DNA from: Candidatus Binatia bacterium | Lineage (GTDB): Bacteria > Desulfobacterota > Binatia > HRBIN30 | Length of the DNA: 64,000 nucleotides | Assembly: GCA_937925685.1 (NCBI GenBank) | Contig: CALAMI010000010.1 | Coordinates: 62,001 to 126,000, forward strand | Direction: 5' to 3' | In this document: positions 52,970 through 62,411 of the stretch, in pieces | How positions within the stretch are numbered: the first letter of the stretch is position 1 | How the letters are laid out: the number at the start of each line of letters is the position of its first letter | The notes under the pieces: generated by a model | What the model was told of the DNA's origin: nothing | Database searches by the model: none | Seen by the model: the letters and a program-made list of their open reading frames with translations, nothing else | Program-made: the position numbers and the translations under genes

Positions 52970-55336
52970 GTGTTAGTCGAGAGATTAGGCGTTGTTTCGC
53001 GGGAGGGGCCTAAGCATGTGATCGGTGTCCTCGTCTGCACTGTGTTGCTCCTGGCATGTCGCGGCACACTGGTGGAACCGGGGGTGCAAGCAGTGCCTGC
53101 CGGGCGCTTGGAAAGTCCTTTGGACCAGGCGCGACTGCACGTGCTCATGTTGAACGGCGGTGGGAGGAAGGAGCAAAATTACCGCTCCCATCTGCTTCAC
53201 TTGGCGCATGCGGCGCAGCTTCTGCAAGCGGCCGGGGTGCCTTTGGAAAATTTCGCCGTCTTCAGTGGTGATGGGGAGAACCCGGAACCTGATTTGGCCG
53301 TGCGGCAGCGTCAACCGCGGGGTAAACACTTCTGGCTGGTCGAGGGCACTCCGGCTTTAGCGTGGTTGCGGGCGCCAGTGGAGTACCAGAACACCACCCT
53401 TGCACCATTTAAAATCATGCCTGCAACCCGTGAAGCCTTGGCCGAGTGGTTCACTGCGGCGAAGCTTCGCCTCAAGCCTGGTGATACGTTGTTCTTGTTC
53501 GTCACGGACCACGGAACCAAAAACGACAAAGATCCGGGAAATAACTTCATCATGCTTTGGGGCCATCAAGCGCAGCTTTCAGTGGACGAACTTCGCGCCT
53601 GGTTACTGGAACTTGATCCAGAAGTGAGGGTAGTGATGCTAATGTCCCAGTGCTTTTCTGGAGCGTTCGCCAGGCTGACGTGGACGCGCACCGAGAGAGA
53701 CGAGCCCGCGGGCAACGTCTGTGGGTTCTTTGCCTCTACCTCAGAGCGCCGCGCTTACGGTTGCTACCCTGAAAACCTCGGGAGAAACAATGTGGGCCAC
53801 GCCTTCCACATGCTTCGAGGGTGGGTGCACGACCGCAGCTTATACCGTGCTCATGACAGGGTGTTGTCCGCAGACGATACGCCGGACGTACCCATTCGCA
53901 CCTCTGACCTTTACCTGGAGTCGTTGCTACGGCGGTATGCGGAGGCGAAGCGGATAAGCATCGACGACGCCGCTGATGCTCTGTTGCACGAAGCATGGCT
54001 GGCGAAGGAACGCTGGGAGTCCGATCTTCGCCTACTCGACAGCATTGGCCAGGCGTATGGCATGTTTTCTGCCCGCTCTTTAGCGGAATTAGCCCAGCGG
54101 AGCGTTCGACTTACGGAGGTTGCCGATCAGCTGCGAAACGTGAGTCGCTCTTGGAGGGGTGCCTGGCACGACGCCAATAGAGCAAACTGGCAGCGCTTCC
54201 TCGAACGTCACCCGCAGTGGCGCTCCCGTCTGGCTGCTCTCGATCCAGCGAAGCTGAGCAGCGAGGAGCGAGATTCCCTTGCCAAGGAGCTGTTGCCTGC
54301 GCTGCAAGCCGACACCAAACGACAACCCAAGCAGTGGGAGCGACTGCGCCGCTTGTGGTTAAACACTCGCGCGGCTGAGAGCACGAGCTACAGAATGGAA
54401 GTCAGGCAGGCAGCCTTGCTTCGGATGAGATCCATTTTATTGCGGGTCGCGGGTTTCCACTACCTCGAGGCTTACGGTTCGCCTGAAGAACGAGGAGCGC
54501 ATCGGTCACTGGTTCGTTGCGAGGATTTGGCCTTGCCTTCCGGCGAGTTTCCTGAGCCGGGAGTACGTTTGAGTCCCCCCTTCCCCGCCTTCGACGAGGA
54601 TGTTGCTCGCGCCCAAGCTGCGTTACCTGCATGGCTGGGTATCCAATTTCGGCCACCGAACGAAGACCTCGTGCGAGCCAAACGCTTGCCCGAAGGAGCC
54701 GCAACAGTGGTAACTGTGTATCCCGGTTCTCCAGCGCAAGCTGCCGGCTTGGAGCCAGGCGACATTGTCTTAGGTATTCCAGGGCAGCCATTCTTGGAAA
54801 AGGGCGAGGTTCGTAGTTGGGTCATGCTTTCGACGCCGGGAGAGGCGCTCGAGTTGGAGATTTTCCGTCAGGAGCAGCGCCGAACGGTGAGGGTGGTTGC
54901 GGGAGCGTATCCGCTACGCTGGCCGTCGCTGCCGGGGCCACCGAAGGTTGGAAGTATGGCCCCGCCACTTGAGGTTGTCGCCTATCGCGGCAACGTCCCT
55001 CAGCAGCTCGGCTCTGGTCGCAGCTATTTGCTGTTTTTCTGGGCTACCTGGTGCGGGGCCTGTAAAGCGTCACTGGAGCAGGTGCTGGCATTTGCCGAGA
55101 AAACTGGAACCGAGGTGGTGGCCATCACTGACGAATCCCGCACGCAGGTAGACGCTTTTTTCCAACGGTATCAAGGTGCGTTTCCGTCGATTGTTGCGAT
55201 TGATGAATTTCGCAAGGCGTTTGTGGCTTACGGTGTGAGCGGTACGCCGACATTCGTCGTCATTGACGGGGACGGGCGGGTACAGGGTACGTACGTTGGC
55301 TACGATGCAAAGCGCGGCCTTCCGTTCGGGAGATAG
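52970..55336 (+). CDS. lipoprotein fusing caspase-like, PDZ and thioredoxin (TlpA-like) domains
   Basis: 788 residues from the GTG at 52970, chosen because it gives a basic n-region before a lipobox (VLLLAC, C30). A GTG at 53018 follows GGGAGGGG but leaves no charge before the hydrophobic part. Residues 55-260 look like a clan CD (caspase/legumain-type) peptidase: LHVLMLNGGG, FLFVTDHGTKND (His H181) and VMLMSQCFSGAF (Cys C228). After a helical middle comes a PDZ domain (about 570-640: VVTVYPGSPAQAAGLEPGDIV and LGIPGQPFLEKGEV). The end is a TlpA/ResA-like thioredoxin with WCGAC (C695, C698) and the cis-Pro SGTPTF. It should be anchored in the periplasm or outer membrane. I know of no named family with this order. 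Confidence 0.78.
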   Translation: MLVERLGVVSREGPKHVIGVLVCTVLLLACRGTLVEPGVQAVPAGRLESPLDQARLHVLMLNGGGRKEQNYRSHLLHLAHAAQLLQAAGVPLENFAVFSGDGENPEPDLAVRQRQPRGKHFWLVEGTPALAWLRAPVEYQNTTLAPFKIMPATREALAEWFTAAKLRLKPGDTLFLFVTDHGTKNDKDPGNNFIMLWGHQAQLSVDELRAWLLELDPEVRVVMLMSQCFSGAFARLTWTRTERDEPAGNVCGFFASTSERRAYGCYPENLGRNNVGHAFHMLRGWVHDRSLYRAHDRVLSADDTPDVPIRTSDLYLESLLRRYAEAKRISIDDAADALLHEAWLAKERWESDLRLLDSIGQAYGMFSARSLAELAQRSVRLTEVADQLRNVSRSWRGAWHDANRANWQRFLERHPQWRSRLAALDPAKLSSEERDSLAKELLPALQADTKRQPKQWERLRRLWLNTRAAESTSYRMEVRQAALLRMRSILLRVAGFHYLEAYGSPEERGAHRSLVRCEDLALPSGEFPEPGVRLSPPFPAFDEDVARAQAALPAWLGIQFRPPNEDLVRAKRLPEGAATVVTVYPGSPAQAAGLEPGDIVLGIPGQPFLEKGEVRSWVMLSTPGEALELEIFRQEQRRTVRVVAGAYPLRWPSLPGPPKVGSMAPPLEVVAYRGNVPQQLGSGRSYLLFFWATWCGACKASLEQVLAFAEKTGTEVVAITDESRTQVDAFFQRYQGAFPSIVAIDEFRKAFVAYGVSGTPTFVVIDGDGRVQGTYVGYDAKRGLPFGR

Positions 55337-55341
55337 GCCTG

Positions 55342-56319
55342 GTGTTGCTGAACGATCGCACTACGGTTCGAACGGGTTCGACGGAACAATTTGGTGTGCC
55401 CTCGGGGACCGAGCGTGCCGGCATTCTTTACGCGTTGCTCTGTGCAGTGAATGGTGCCTTCGTTCCCGCTGTGGCTAAATTGACCACTCGTGCTGGGGAT
55501 CCCTGGGGGGTCACAGTGGTCACGATTTGGTTCGCTGCCGCGACTGCCCTTGCGGTGCTCACGCTTCGGGGTGGCTTGGTGCGCCTTTTTCAACCGGGCC
55601 AGTTGGCCGCTTTAGTTTTGCTTGGTGCGCTGGGTACGGCTCTCGCGTTTACTCTCTTTTTTGCTGGCGCAGCTCGTGCCACGGCGATCGAAACTGTTCT
55701 CTGCCTGCAGATCGAACCGATCTACGCGCTCCTGCTAAGTTGGGTCGTGCTAAAGATTCGGCCTGGCATGGAGCGGCTGAGTGCGACGGTGATGATCCTT
55801 AGCGGGCTACTGGTCGCCCTTGGAGTCGAGGGATTTGTGCTTGGGGCTGGCAGTTGGTACCTACTTGCAACCCCATTGTGTTGGCAGCTTTCCCATTTGG
55901 TGGCGTTGCGCTGGCTGCGAGGCACACCGCCCGAGGTGTTGACAGCGGCGCGTTATGTGTGGGGTGGCGTTGTGCTGACCATCATAGCGGGGAGAAATGT
56001 GTTGGAGCCATTGGAAAGGGTCGGTACGGTGCTGTTTCCGTGGGGTTGGGTGGCCTTGCAAGGGATTGTATTGAGCTACGGCGGCACCATGCTGTGGTAT
56101 TCTGCAGTGACGCGAATCGACCTTGCGCGGGCTACGGTCTTGGTGGTGCCGACCGTACCTTTGCTCTCGTTGGTAGTCAGTTTTGCCCTTGTCGGCGAAG
56201 TTCCCTCAATGCGGCAGTTGTTGGGTGTCTTACTGGCTGCAGGCGGGGTGTATGTGTTCGCTCGCAAAGGTGCTGGCCCCGATCGGCTTGCAGGTGACGA
56301 CCCACGCGCCGCATCGTAA
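55342..56319 (+). CDS. EamA/DMT family transporter
   Basis: 325 residues, GTG start 5 nt after the preceding stop with no strong ribosome site. It has about ten membrane segments in two EamA repeats: first AGILYALLCAVNGAFVPAV through VLALGVEG, second SWYLLATPLCWQLSHLVAL through GVYVFARKG. Features such as AIETVLCLQIEPIYALLLSW and PTVPLLSLVVSF are typical of the 10-TMS drug/metabolite exporters. The substrate is unknown. Confidence 0.88.
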   Translation: MLLNDRTTVRTGSTEQFGVPSGTERAGILYALLCAVNGAFVPAVAKLTTRAGDPWGVTVVTIWFAAATALAVLTLRGGLVRLFQPGQLAALVLLGALGTALAFTLFFAGAARATAIETVLCLQIEPIYALLLSWVVLKIRPGMERLSATVMILSGLLVALGVEGFVLGAGSWYLLATPLCWQLSHLVALRWLRGTPPEVLTAARYVWGGVVLTIIAGRNVLEPLERVGTVLFPWGWVALQGIVLSYGGTMLWYSAVTRIDLARATVLVVPTVPLLSLVVSFALVGEVPSMRQLLGVLLAAGGVYVFARKGAGPDRLAGDDPRAAS

Positions 56320-56345
56320 AATGGAACTGATTCTCGCACTGGATG

Positions 56346-57830
56346 TCACGCAAGGCTAACGAAGACATTCTTAACCTGGGTGTACTCGAAGAGCGCTTCC
56401 CGCCCAGCCTCGCGTCCCCAACCACTGTCTTTGAATCCTCCGAAAGGAACAGTGTACGGAAGATTGCCGTAGCTGTTCACCCATACGACCCCCGCCTGCA
56501 GACGTGCGGCTGTCCGGTGCGCACGCGCAAGGTCGGTGGTCCAGACCCCGGCTGCGAGGCCGTAGCGAGTAGAATTCGCGAGAGCCACCGCTTCCTCCTC
56601 GTCGTGGAAGGCAAATACGGCTAGAACCGGTCCGAAGATTTCTTCTTGGGCAAGGCGCGACTCAGGTGGGACATCGGCGACAATGGTTGGTGATAAAAAG
56701 AAACCGCTGGCAAGCTCTGCCTGGCCACGCTCGCCTCGGCACAAGAAGGTTGCCCCTTCGCTTTCGGCCAATCGAATATAGCCTTCGACGCGTTCTCGGT
56801 GCTCTTTTGAAATTAGCGGGCCAAGGAACGTAGAAGGAGAAAGGGGGTCGCCGAGAGGAAGACCCCGGCAAAAGGCGACGAGGCGTTCTACGAACGCATC
56901 GTAGATGCTTCGATGCACGAGGATCCGTGTTCCGGCTGCGCAAGCTTGTCCTGACAGCGCCAGCCCACCCAAGGCCACTCCGGCCACTGCTCGTTCGAGC
57001 GGAGCATCAGGAAAGACGAGTTGTGGGGATTTTCCGCCCAACTCCAATGTGATCTTTTTCAGACCTCTCCCCGCAATCTCGGCAACGCGCCTGCCCGTCG
57101 CACACCCTCCCGTAAACGAGATTTTATCCACGGCGGGATGTTCGACGAGCGCCTGGCCCGTGTTGGCCGCACCGGTGATGACATTAATGATCCCTGGGGG
57201 AACGTCGGCTTCTTCACACAAGGACGCGAAACGCAGACTCGAGGCGGAACCCAGTTCCGATGCTTTCACCACAACCGTATTCCCTGTGGCCAAGGCAGGC
57301 CCCAATTTCGAACCGAGAAACACCAGTGGGGTGTTCCAGGCAATGATCGCGGCCACCACGCCATAAGGCTCGCGCTGCGAGTAATCGAAGGCAGGGTCCT
57401 TCCCCGGCAGTGGGACTACCGACCCGTACATTTTGTCACACCACGACCCATAGTACTCGAGATTGCGGACCAGTGCTCTCACTCCGAAGCTGCGCGCCAC
57501 GGTTTGCACCATGCCAACGTCGAGCGATTCTAGGGTAGCCAGTTCGTCGCGATGAGCTTCGACGACCTGAGCCAGGCGCTGTAACACGTGACGCCGCTCC
57601 GAGGGAGATGCATGGCCCCAGTGTCGCTCGTACGCTGCGCGAGCGGCTCTAACTGCACGATCGACGTCTTCTTCATTGGCAACTGCAATTTCTCCCCATA
57701 CTTCTGCTGTGGTCGGATCCTGCACTCCAATTCGCTCGCTACCGTGGGGGGCTTGCCACTTGCCGCCGATGAACAAACGTGGAGCGGGTAGGAATGGGAG
57801 TGCTGCCCGTATGCTGGCGTGATCGATCAT
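56346..57830 (-). CDS. aldehyde dehydrogenase family protein
   Basis: 494 residues. Motifs: IIAWNTPLVF, FTGGCATGRRVA, LELGGKSPQ (general base Glu), SGQACAAGTRI (nucleophile Cys), EEIFGPVLAV and PFGGFKDSGWGRE. It oxidises an aldehyde to an acid with NAD(P). Its ATG overlaps the stop of the alcohol dehydrogenase gene as ATGA (57827-57830), so alcohol and aldehyde oxidation are probably made together. It is not closely alike to the protein at 34529-36016. Confidence 0.95.
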   Translation of the reverse strand: MIDHASIRAALPFLPAPRLFIGGKWQAPHGSERIGVQDPTTAEVWGEIAVANEEDVDRAVRAARAAYERHWGHASPSERRHVLQRLAQVVEAHRDELATLESLDVGMVQTVARSFGVRALVRNLEYYGSWCDKMYGSVVPLPGKDPAFDYSQREPYGVVAAIIAWNTPLVFLGSKLGPALATGNTVVVKASELGSASSLRFASLCEEADVPPGIINVITGAANTGQALVEHPAVDKISFTGGCATGRRVAEIAGRGLKKITLELGGKSPQLVFPDAPLERAVAGVALGGLALSGQACAAGTRILVHRSIYDAFVERLVAFCRGLPLGDPLSPSTFLGPLISKEHRERVEGYIRLAESEGATFLCRGERGQAELASGFFLSPTIVADVPPESRLAQEEIFGPVLAVFAFHDEEEAVALANSTRYGLAAGVWTTDLARAHRTAARLQAGVVWVNSYGNLPYTVPFGGFKDSGWGREAGREALFEYTQVKNVFVSLA

Positions 57831-58966
57831 GAGTAAGACTCCTGCCCTTGCGGTCGAACCCCGACGCGAGTGTATAAGTCTTTACCGGCTGACGCTGTTG
57901 CCGCGGTCGCAAAAGCTTTGTCCAGTTCCTCGAGCGGGAAGACATGAGCTGCGAGCTGATGAAAGGGATAACGATCGCGACCGCGTTGCAGAAAGCGGAC
58001 AGCCTCGAGTAACGACCGCGGTGGGTAAAGTGACACCCCAAAGATCGTGCGGTTCGGTCCAATCAAGAGCGATGGGTCGGCGGCAAATGTTTTACCGGGA
58101 ACGACGCTGCCCAGAGCCAAATAGCGACCTCCCCGTGCCAGCATACGGATCCCTTCCGGATAAGGATCGGGCAGGCCGGCTACTTCGACAACGACATCAG
58201 CTCCCCAACCACCGGTCAAACGGTGGACCTCTGCCGTGCGGCTGCGCGGGTCCGGTTGCTCCTGAAGCGAGATAGCTGCATCCGCACCAAGAAGCTGGGC
58301 AAACCTCAAGCGGTGCAAGCTTGCATCGATCACGATGATAGGGCTGGCTCCCAGGTCCTTCGCTACAGCGACTGCGTACAACCCGAGTCCGCCTGCCCCC
58401 TGGATGACAACGGACTCGCCCCACTGAAGGCCGACACGCTTGAACCCGAACAGCACCTGAGCAAGGGCACAGTTGGCACCTGCCAGTTCCTCATCACGGA
58501 GTTCGGTTGGTGCGCGAAACCGCACTTGTTGAGCGCGGACCACATAGTAGTCGCCAAAGCCCCCGACGAAGTGTGGTGGCAGTTCGCAGGGGCGGTGCAC
58601 CGTCACCAAGCTTGTGGCGCAAGCGTGCACTTCCCCACGCAAACACACAGGGCATTGGCCACAGGGAACATAGTACGCCCACACCAGGCGGTCCCCCTCT
58701 TGCAAAGCTACACCGCTGGAATCAATTTCCGCTCCGGGACCGAGTTTCACGACCACGCCGGTAGCTTCGTGGCCTAGAACCGTGGGGGGAAGACGGCCCA
58801 TCCGTTCCATTTCGCCACGCCAGAGGTGAACGTCCGAGCCGCAGATGTTGGCTTGCCGAATACGCACGACAATTTCTCCGGGACCGGGGTCTGGCAACGG
58901 ATACTCCCGCAATTCAAAGGGACGCCCCGGCCCAACGAACACAGCCACACGTCCCCTCTCACTCAT
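57827..58966 (-). CDS. zinc-dependent alcohol dehydrogenase (MDR family)
   Basis: 379 residues. Catalytic zinc ligands are in ICGSDVH and LGHEATGVV; structural zinc cysteines are in VPCGQCPVCLRGEVHAC; the cofactor loop is GAGGLGLYA. An insertion CELPPHFVGGFGDYYVVR marks a subgroup seen in L-threonine/sorbitol dehydrogenase-like proteins, some of which act on aromatic or terpene alcohols. It leads the pair with the aldehyde dehydrogenase that overlaps it. Confidence 0.92.
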   Translation of the reverse strand: MSERGRVAVFVGPGRPFELREYPLPDPGPGEIVVRIRQANICGSDVHLWRGEMERMGRLPPTVLGHEATGVVVKLGPGAEIDSSGVALQEGDRLVWAYYVPCGQCPVCLRGEVHACATSLVTVHRPCELPPHFVGGFGDYYVVRAQQVRFRAPTELRDEELAGANCALAQVLFGFKRVGLQWGESVVIQGAGGLGLYAVAVAKDLGASPIIVIDASLHRLRFAQLLGADAAISLQEQPDPRSRTAEVHRLTGGWGADVVVEVAGLPDPYPEGIRMLARGGRYLALGSVVPGKTFAADPSLLIGPNRTIFGVSLYPPRSLLEAVRFLQRGRDRYPFHQLAAHVFPLEELDKAFATAATASAGKDLYTRVGVRPQGQESYS

Positions 58967-59020
58967 CGTCAGACCTCCGCCTGTTGAGAGATCAAGTGAT
59001 TCATAGCTCGAGTTGTTTGC

Positions 59021-60211
59021 TCAGCCCTCACCCAGGCCAGTCAACTGCCGTGCGATAATGCGCCGCTGGATTTGCCCCGTGCCTTCGACGATATCCATCG
59101 CCTTGACGTCACGGAACCACTTTTCCACGAGCGCGTCTTTGGCCACGCCAGTGTCCGATAGAATTTCCATCGCAAGGCTCGTGGCTTCTTGGGCAATTTG
59201 CGGGCAGTAAGCCTTTGCCATAGATGCTTCCGTAATATTGGGCTGCCGCATGTCGGCTAAATATGCTGCGCGCCAACAGAGCCAGCGCCCGCAGGAGATT
59301 TTGCGCTCCATCCAGGCGAGCTTATCCAAGATGCGGCGGTACCGAGGGATCGGACGGTGTTGCATATAGGCCGTGCGCACGAACTCTTTAGCTTGGTCAT
59401 AGGCTGCACGAGCAATGCCAATCGCCATGGCGGCAACGATGGGCCGTGTGGCATTGAAACTTTGCATAGCTCCCTTGAAGCCGGCGCGCTCACGATACAC
59501 CTCTTCGCCGCCGAGCAAATTGGCTGCAGGTACGCGACAGTTCTCGAAGACAAGAGAAGCACTTTCGTAAGCTACGAGACCCATTTTGTCCTCAATTCGT
59601 GTGACTTGAAACCCGGGTGTGCCCCGCTCCACGACAAAGGCACGATGTCCATCGCGGCCGAGAGCAGGATCGACAGTTGCCCAGACGACAACCCAATCAG
59701 CCCGGGCCCCGTTGGAGCAAAACATCTTTTCCCCATTCAGCATCCAATCGTCTCCATCGCGCCGCGCGCGGGTGCGAATGGCAGCGACATCGGAACCGGC
59801 TCCTGGTTCGGTCATGGCGAAAGCACCCCAGTGCGGCCGGTCTGGATCGTTAAAGATGGCAAAAAATCGCTGCTTCTGCTCGGCCGTTCCCAGAAGCGTG
59901 ATCGGCGGCCCGCCGAGCCCAGGGCCAGGTAATGACACCGCAACCCCCCGATCCCAGTAGGACATCTCTTCGGCTAGCACCACTCCGCGCCTGGTTGTCG
60001 TGCGGGGGGTGGCGGTGTTGGGCTGCTCTTCTGCCCACCCACGACGGCCAATTCCCAGGTCCCAGACGCGTTTGTAGAATGAATGGTCAGCCGGGATCGG
60101 CTGGTGGATGCGGTCAGCCTCGAGACCCAACGGGCGCATGTACTCGCGCCCGAGCCAACGAATCACCTCGAGAAGTTGGCTGGTTTCCGGGTCGATCTCG
60201 AACTGGAGCAT
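59021..60211 (-). CDS. acyl-CoA dehydrogenase
   Basis: 396 residues. FAD-binding and active-site features: MTEPGAGSDVAAIRTRA, MLNGEKMFCSNGARAD, AYDQAKEFVRTAY and the catalytic Glu in DIVEGTGQIQRRI near residue 378. It oxidises an acyl-CoA to the enoyl-CoA. It lies 18 nt after the luciferase-like gene and is followed, after 54 nt, by the alcohol/aldehyde dehydrogenase pair. A second dehydrogenase of the same superfamily is at 61312-62406 but lacks the Glu. Confidence 0.94.
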   Translation of the reverse strand: MLQFEIDPETSQLLEVIRWLGREYMRPLGLEADRIHQPIPADHSFYKRVWDLGIGRRGWAEEQPNTATPRTTTRRGVVLAEEMSYWDRGVAVSLPGPGLGGPPITLLGTAEQKQRFFAIFNDPDRPHWGAFAMTEPGAGSDVAAIRTRARRDGDDWMLNGEKMFCSNGARADWVVVWATVDPALGRDGHRAFVVERGTPGFQVTRIEDKMGLVAYESASLVFENCRVPAANLLGGEEVYRERAGFKGAMQSFNATRPIVAAMAIGIARAAYDQAKEFVRTAYMQHRPIPRYRRILDKLAWMERKISCGRWLCWRAAYLADMRQPNITEASMAKAYCPQIAQEATSLAMEILSDTGVAKDALVEKWFRDVKAMDIVEGTGQIQRRIIARQLTGLGEG

Positions 60212-60229
60212 GGCCGACGGCTGACCCTT

Positions 60230-61309
60230 TTAGGCTACAGCTTTTTGGGGCTGTAAGGGGCGTAACTCGGGAATGACGTAGCGTTGCATGAGTTCCATGC
60301 TACGGATTACCTTGCGATGATCGAGGCCGCCCAGGCGTGTCCAACACAGCAGCGTAGTGAAGCCGAATAGATCGTGAAGTTGCCGAATGCGTTCCACGCA
60401 CTCCGGGGGAGAGCCGCAAACAACGGCGCCAGCCATTTGAAGCTGTTCCCATGTCACTTGAGCGGCCATATCGCGTACGCCCGTGTACGGTTCATAAGTC
60501 TTAATAGGTGCCTCGCCCGGTGGCGGTGCAATATACTTGGCAAAGGTACGGTAGTACCAGAGCACGGGGTCGGCAAAATCACGCGCGGCTTGGGCAGCGC
60601 TCTCCGCCACATACACCATGATTAACGCCCCGATTTCCTTCTGTGCACTGTCATGGCCGTGCACGCGCAACGCCTCGCGATATGCTGCAAGATTTTCCAC
60701 CCCGGATCGACCTCCGAAACCGAACACCGGGGCACACAGTAGATTAAAGCCTCTTTGGCCCGCAGTGACGAAGCTTTCCGGGCTCAGGGCTGCCATCCAT
60801 ACCGGAGGGTGGGGCTTTTGCAGGGGCTTTGGCCGGACCGGCAAGTCGTGCACCTGGTAGTGCTGTCCGGAGAAGGTGACGCGTTCGCGGGTCCACGCTT
60901 GCAAAATGATTTCCAAGGCCTCTGCGAACATTGATCGGGACTGTGACTGATCGATGCCGTATCCCCGAAACTCATGAGGCTGATACCCGCGACCGATGCC
61001 GAAATCGACTCGGCCGTCGCTCATCAGGTCGAGCAATGCGAATTCCTCGGCCACGCGTACCGGGTGGTGAAATGGTAAGATCACAATCCCCGTGCCCAGT
61101 CGAATCCGCCGGGTTACAGGCACTAAAGCAGCCAGCATGAGTGCCGTAGAGACGCAATAACCATACTCGGAAAAGTGGTGTTCAGCTGGCCATACCGAGT
61201 CAAAGCCGAGGGCTTCGGCAGCTTGCAGGATCTCAAGCTGCTCATGGACTACCTCGTACTCGCTTTTCCCGATCGGGTTCTCCAAAAGATGGAGCATCCC
61301 AAATTTCAT
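60230..61309 (-). CDS. LLM class flavin-dependent oxidoreductase
   Basis: 359 residues, ATG 7 nt after GGAGG. Luciferase-like TIM-barrel features are MKFGMLHLLENP, VWPAEHHFSEYGYCVSTALML, RIRLGTGIVILPFHHPVRVAEE and GRVDFGIGRGYQPHEF. It is a monooxygenase using FMNH2 or F420H2. It starts 2 nt before the end of the preceding dehydrogenase gene region, in one operon with two acyl-CoA dehydrogenases and the XRE-cupin regulator. It is related to, but distinct from, the protein at 33391-34515. Confidence 0.93.
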   Translation of the reverse strand: MKFGMLHLLENPIGKSEYEVVHEQLEILQAAEALGFDSVWPAEHHFSEYGYCVSTALMLAALVPVTRRIRLGTGIVILPFHHPVRVAEEFALLDLMSDGRVDFGIGRGYQPHEFRGYGIDQSQSRSMFAEALEIILQAWTRERVTFSGQHYQVHDLPVRPKPLQKPHPPVWMAALSPESFVTAGQRGFNLLCAPVFGFGGRSGVENLAAYREALRVHGHDSAQKEIGALIMVYVAESAAQAARDFADPVLWYYRTFAKYIAPPPGEAPIKTYEPYTGVRDMAAQVTWEQLQMAGAVVCGSPPECVERIRQLHDLFGFTTLLCWTRLGGLDHRKVIRSMELMQRYVIPELRPLQPQKAVA

Positions 61310-61311
61310 CC

Positions 61312-62406
61312 TTAGTCCTCCTTTCCGCCCGTATCAGCAGCAAGTGTACGTGGCGTTATTTCCCCTTCCTTCCAATAAAGAAGGTCTTCGCTGGCCATGT
61401 CACGGCCCCCGCAGAGCAATGTCAGAACCCGGGCATCGCGCATCCACTTTTCCACCAAATGGTCGCGTAGAAACCCGTGCCCACCGAGCAATTGGACTGC
61501 ATCACGAGTACAACTGAGCGCGCACTCCGCTCCCTCGAGGAAGGCATAGGCTGCCCAACGGGCAGTGTCGCCTGCACCCAGGTCGTAGGCCTTCGCAGCG
61601 TACCACGTTGCCAAGCGGGCCGCTTCAATGCTCGTGCGCATATCTGCCAGTAGGAATGCCGGGCCTTGATGTTGCGCTACTGGCCGACCAAACACGTTGC
61701 GGGTGCGGGTATACTCCACCGCATATTCAAGAGCGGCTCGCGCCACCCCGACAAACATCGCTGTCAAGGCAATTCGGGCACGCGACCAGAGACGTTCAAC
61801 GTGCGTCGGATCCGTGACGCTCCAAAACGAGCTGCTTTTGTCGAGCCGAAGGCGACTCCCTCCGGCGGCCTCCAGGCCACCGGGTTCAACCGGCTCCCTT
61901 TGAAAAGTCTCCGATCGAAGGAGGAACGCAGACGATGTTGTGCGAAGGAGCAACCATGTCGGTTCCGCCGCGGGAACAAAAGGCAAATGACCACTGACGC
62001 GCCCGTCTTGGACCTGGAGGGAAAGATCGCGCCCATCTGCAACGATCACTCTTGTGGCTGGCTGATGTTGAAACTCCGTCACGATAGCCCGGGCGTCCTC
62101 CTCCCTCATCATGGCAAGCACCGGTTGTAGCCAGGATAGGTTGTCTAGGGTGAAGGCTGCTGCCGCATCACCCCAGGCGAGTTCCTCGAGAGTAAGGACC
62201 TTTGCCAAGAGTCCCTGCCCTAAGCCTTCTAACGAGACAGGAAGCTCCATGCGGTCAAAGCCCAGCGACCAATATCGCTGAAACAGCTCAACGGGAACGC
62301 CGCTCCGTTCATGCGCACGGGATGCGGGTCGCAACACCTCCCGCGCAAACGAGTTCGCGGTTTGCTGCACCAATTTTTCTTCGGGCTCGAAGCCAAAGTG
62401 GAACAT
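61312..62406 (-). CDS. acyl-CoA dehydrogenase-like protein lacking the usual catalytic Glu
   Basis: 364 residues from the ATG at 62406 (MFHFGFEPEEKLVQQTANSF), with AAGG just before it; a start further upstream would overlap the XRE-cupin gene. The fold is that of acyl-CoA dehydrogenases: ELPVSLEGLGQG, LEELAWGDAAAAF, ALEYAVEYTRTRNVFGRP and QLLGGHGFLRDHLVEKWMRDARVL. At the position of the catalytic Glu (IVEGTGQ in the partner) it reads LLCGGRDM. Some family members place the base elsewhere, and others are not dehydrogenases. Also, the N-terminal FAD loop (TEPGAGSD) is not recognisable. It may pair with the protein at 59021-60211. Confidence 0.85.
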   Translation of the reverse strand: MFHFGFEPEEKLVQQTANSFAREVLRPASRAHERSGVPVELFQRYWSLGFDRMELPVSLEGLGQGLLAKVLTLEELAWGDAAAAFTLDNLSWLQPVLAMMREEDARAIVTEFQHQPATRVIVADGRDLSLQVQDGRVSGHLPFVPAAEPTWLLLRTTSSAFLLRSETFQREPVEPGGLEAAGGSRLRLDKSSSFWSVTDPTHVERLWSRARIALTAMFVGVARAALEYAVEYTRTRNVFGRPVAQHQGPAFLLADMRTSIEAARLATWYAAKAYDLGAGDTARWAAYAFLEGAECALSCTRDAVQLLGGHGFLRDHLVEKWMRDARVLTLLCGGRDMASEDLLYWKEGEITPRTLAADTGGKED

Positions 62407-62411
62407 GGACC

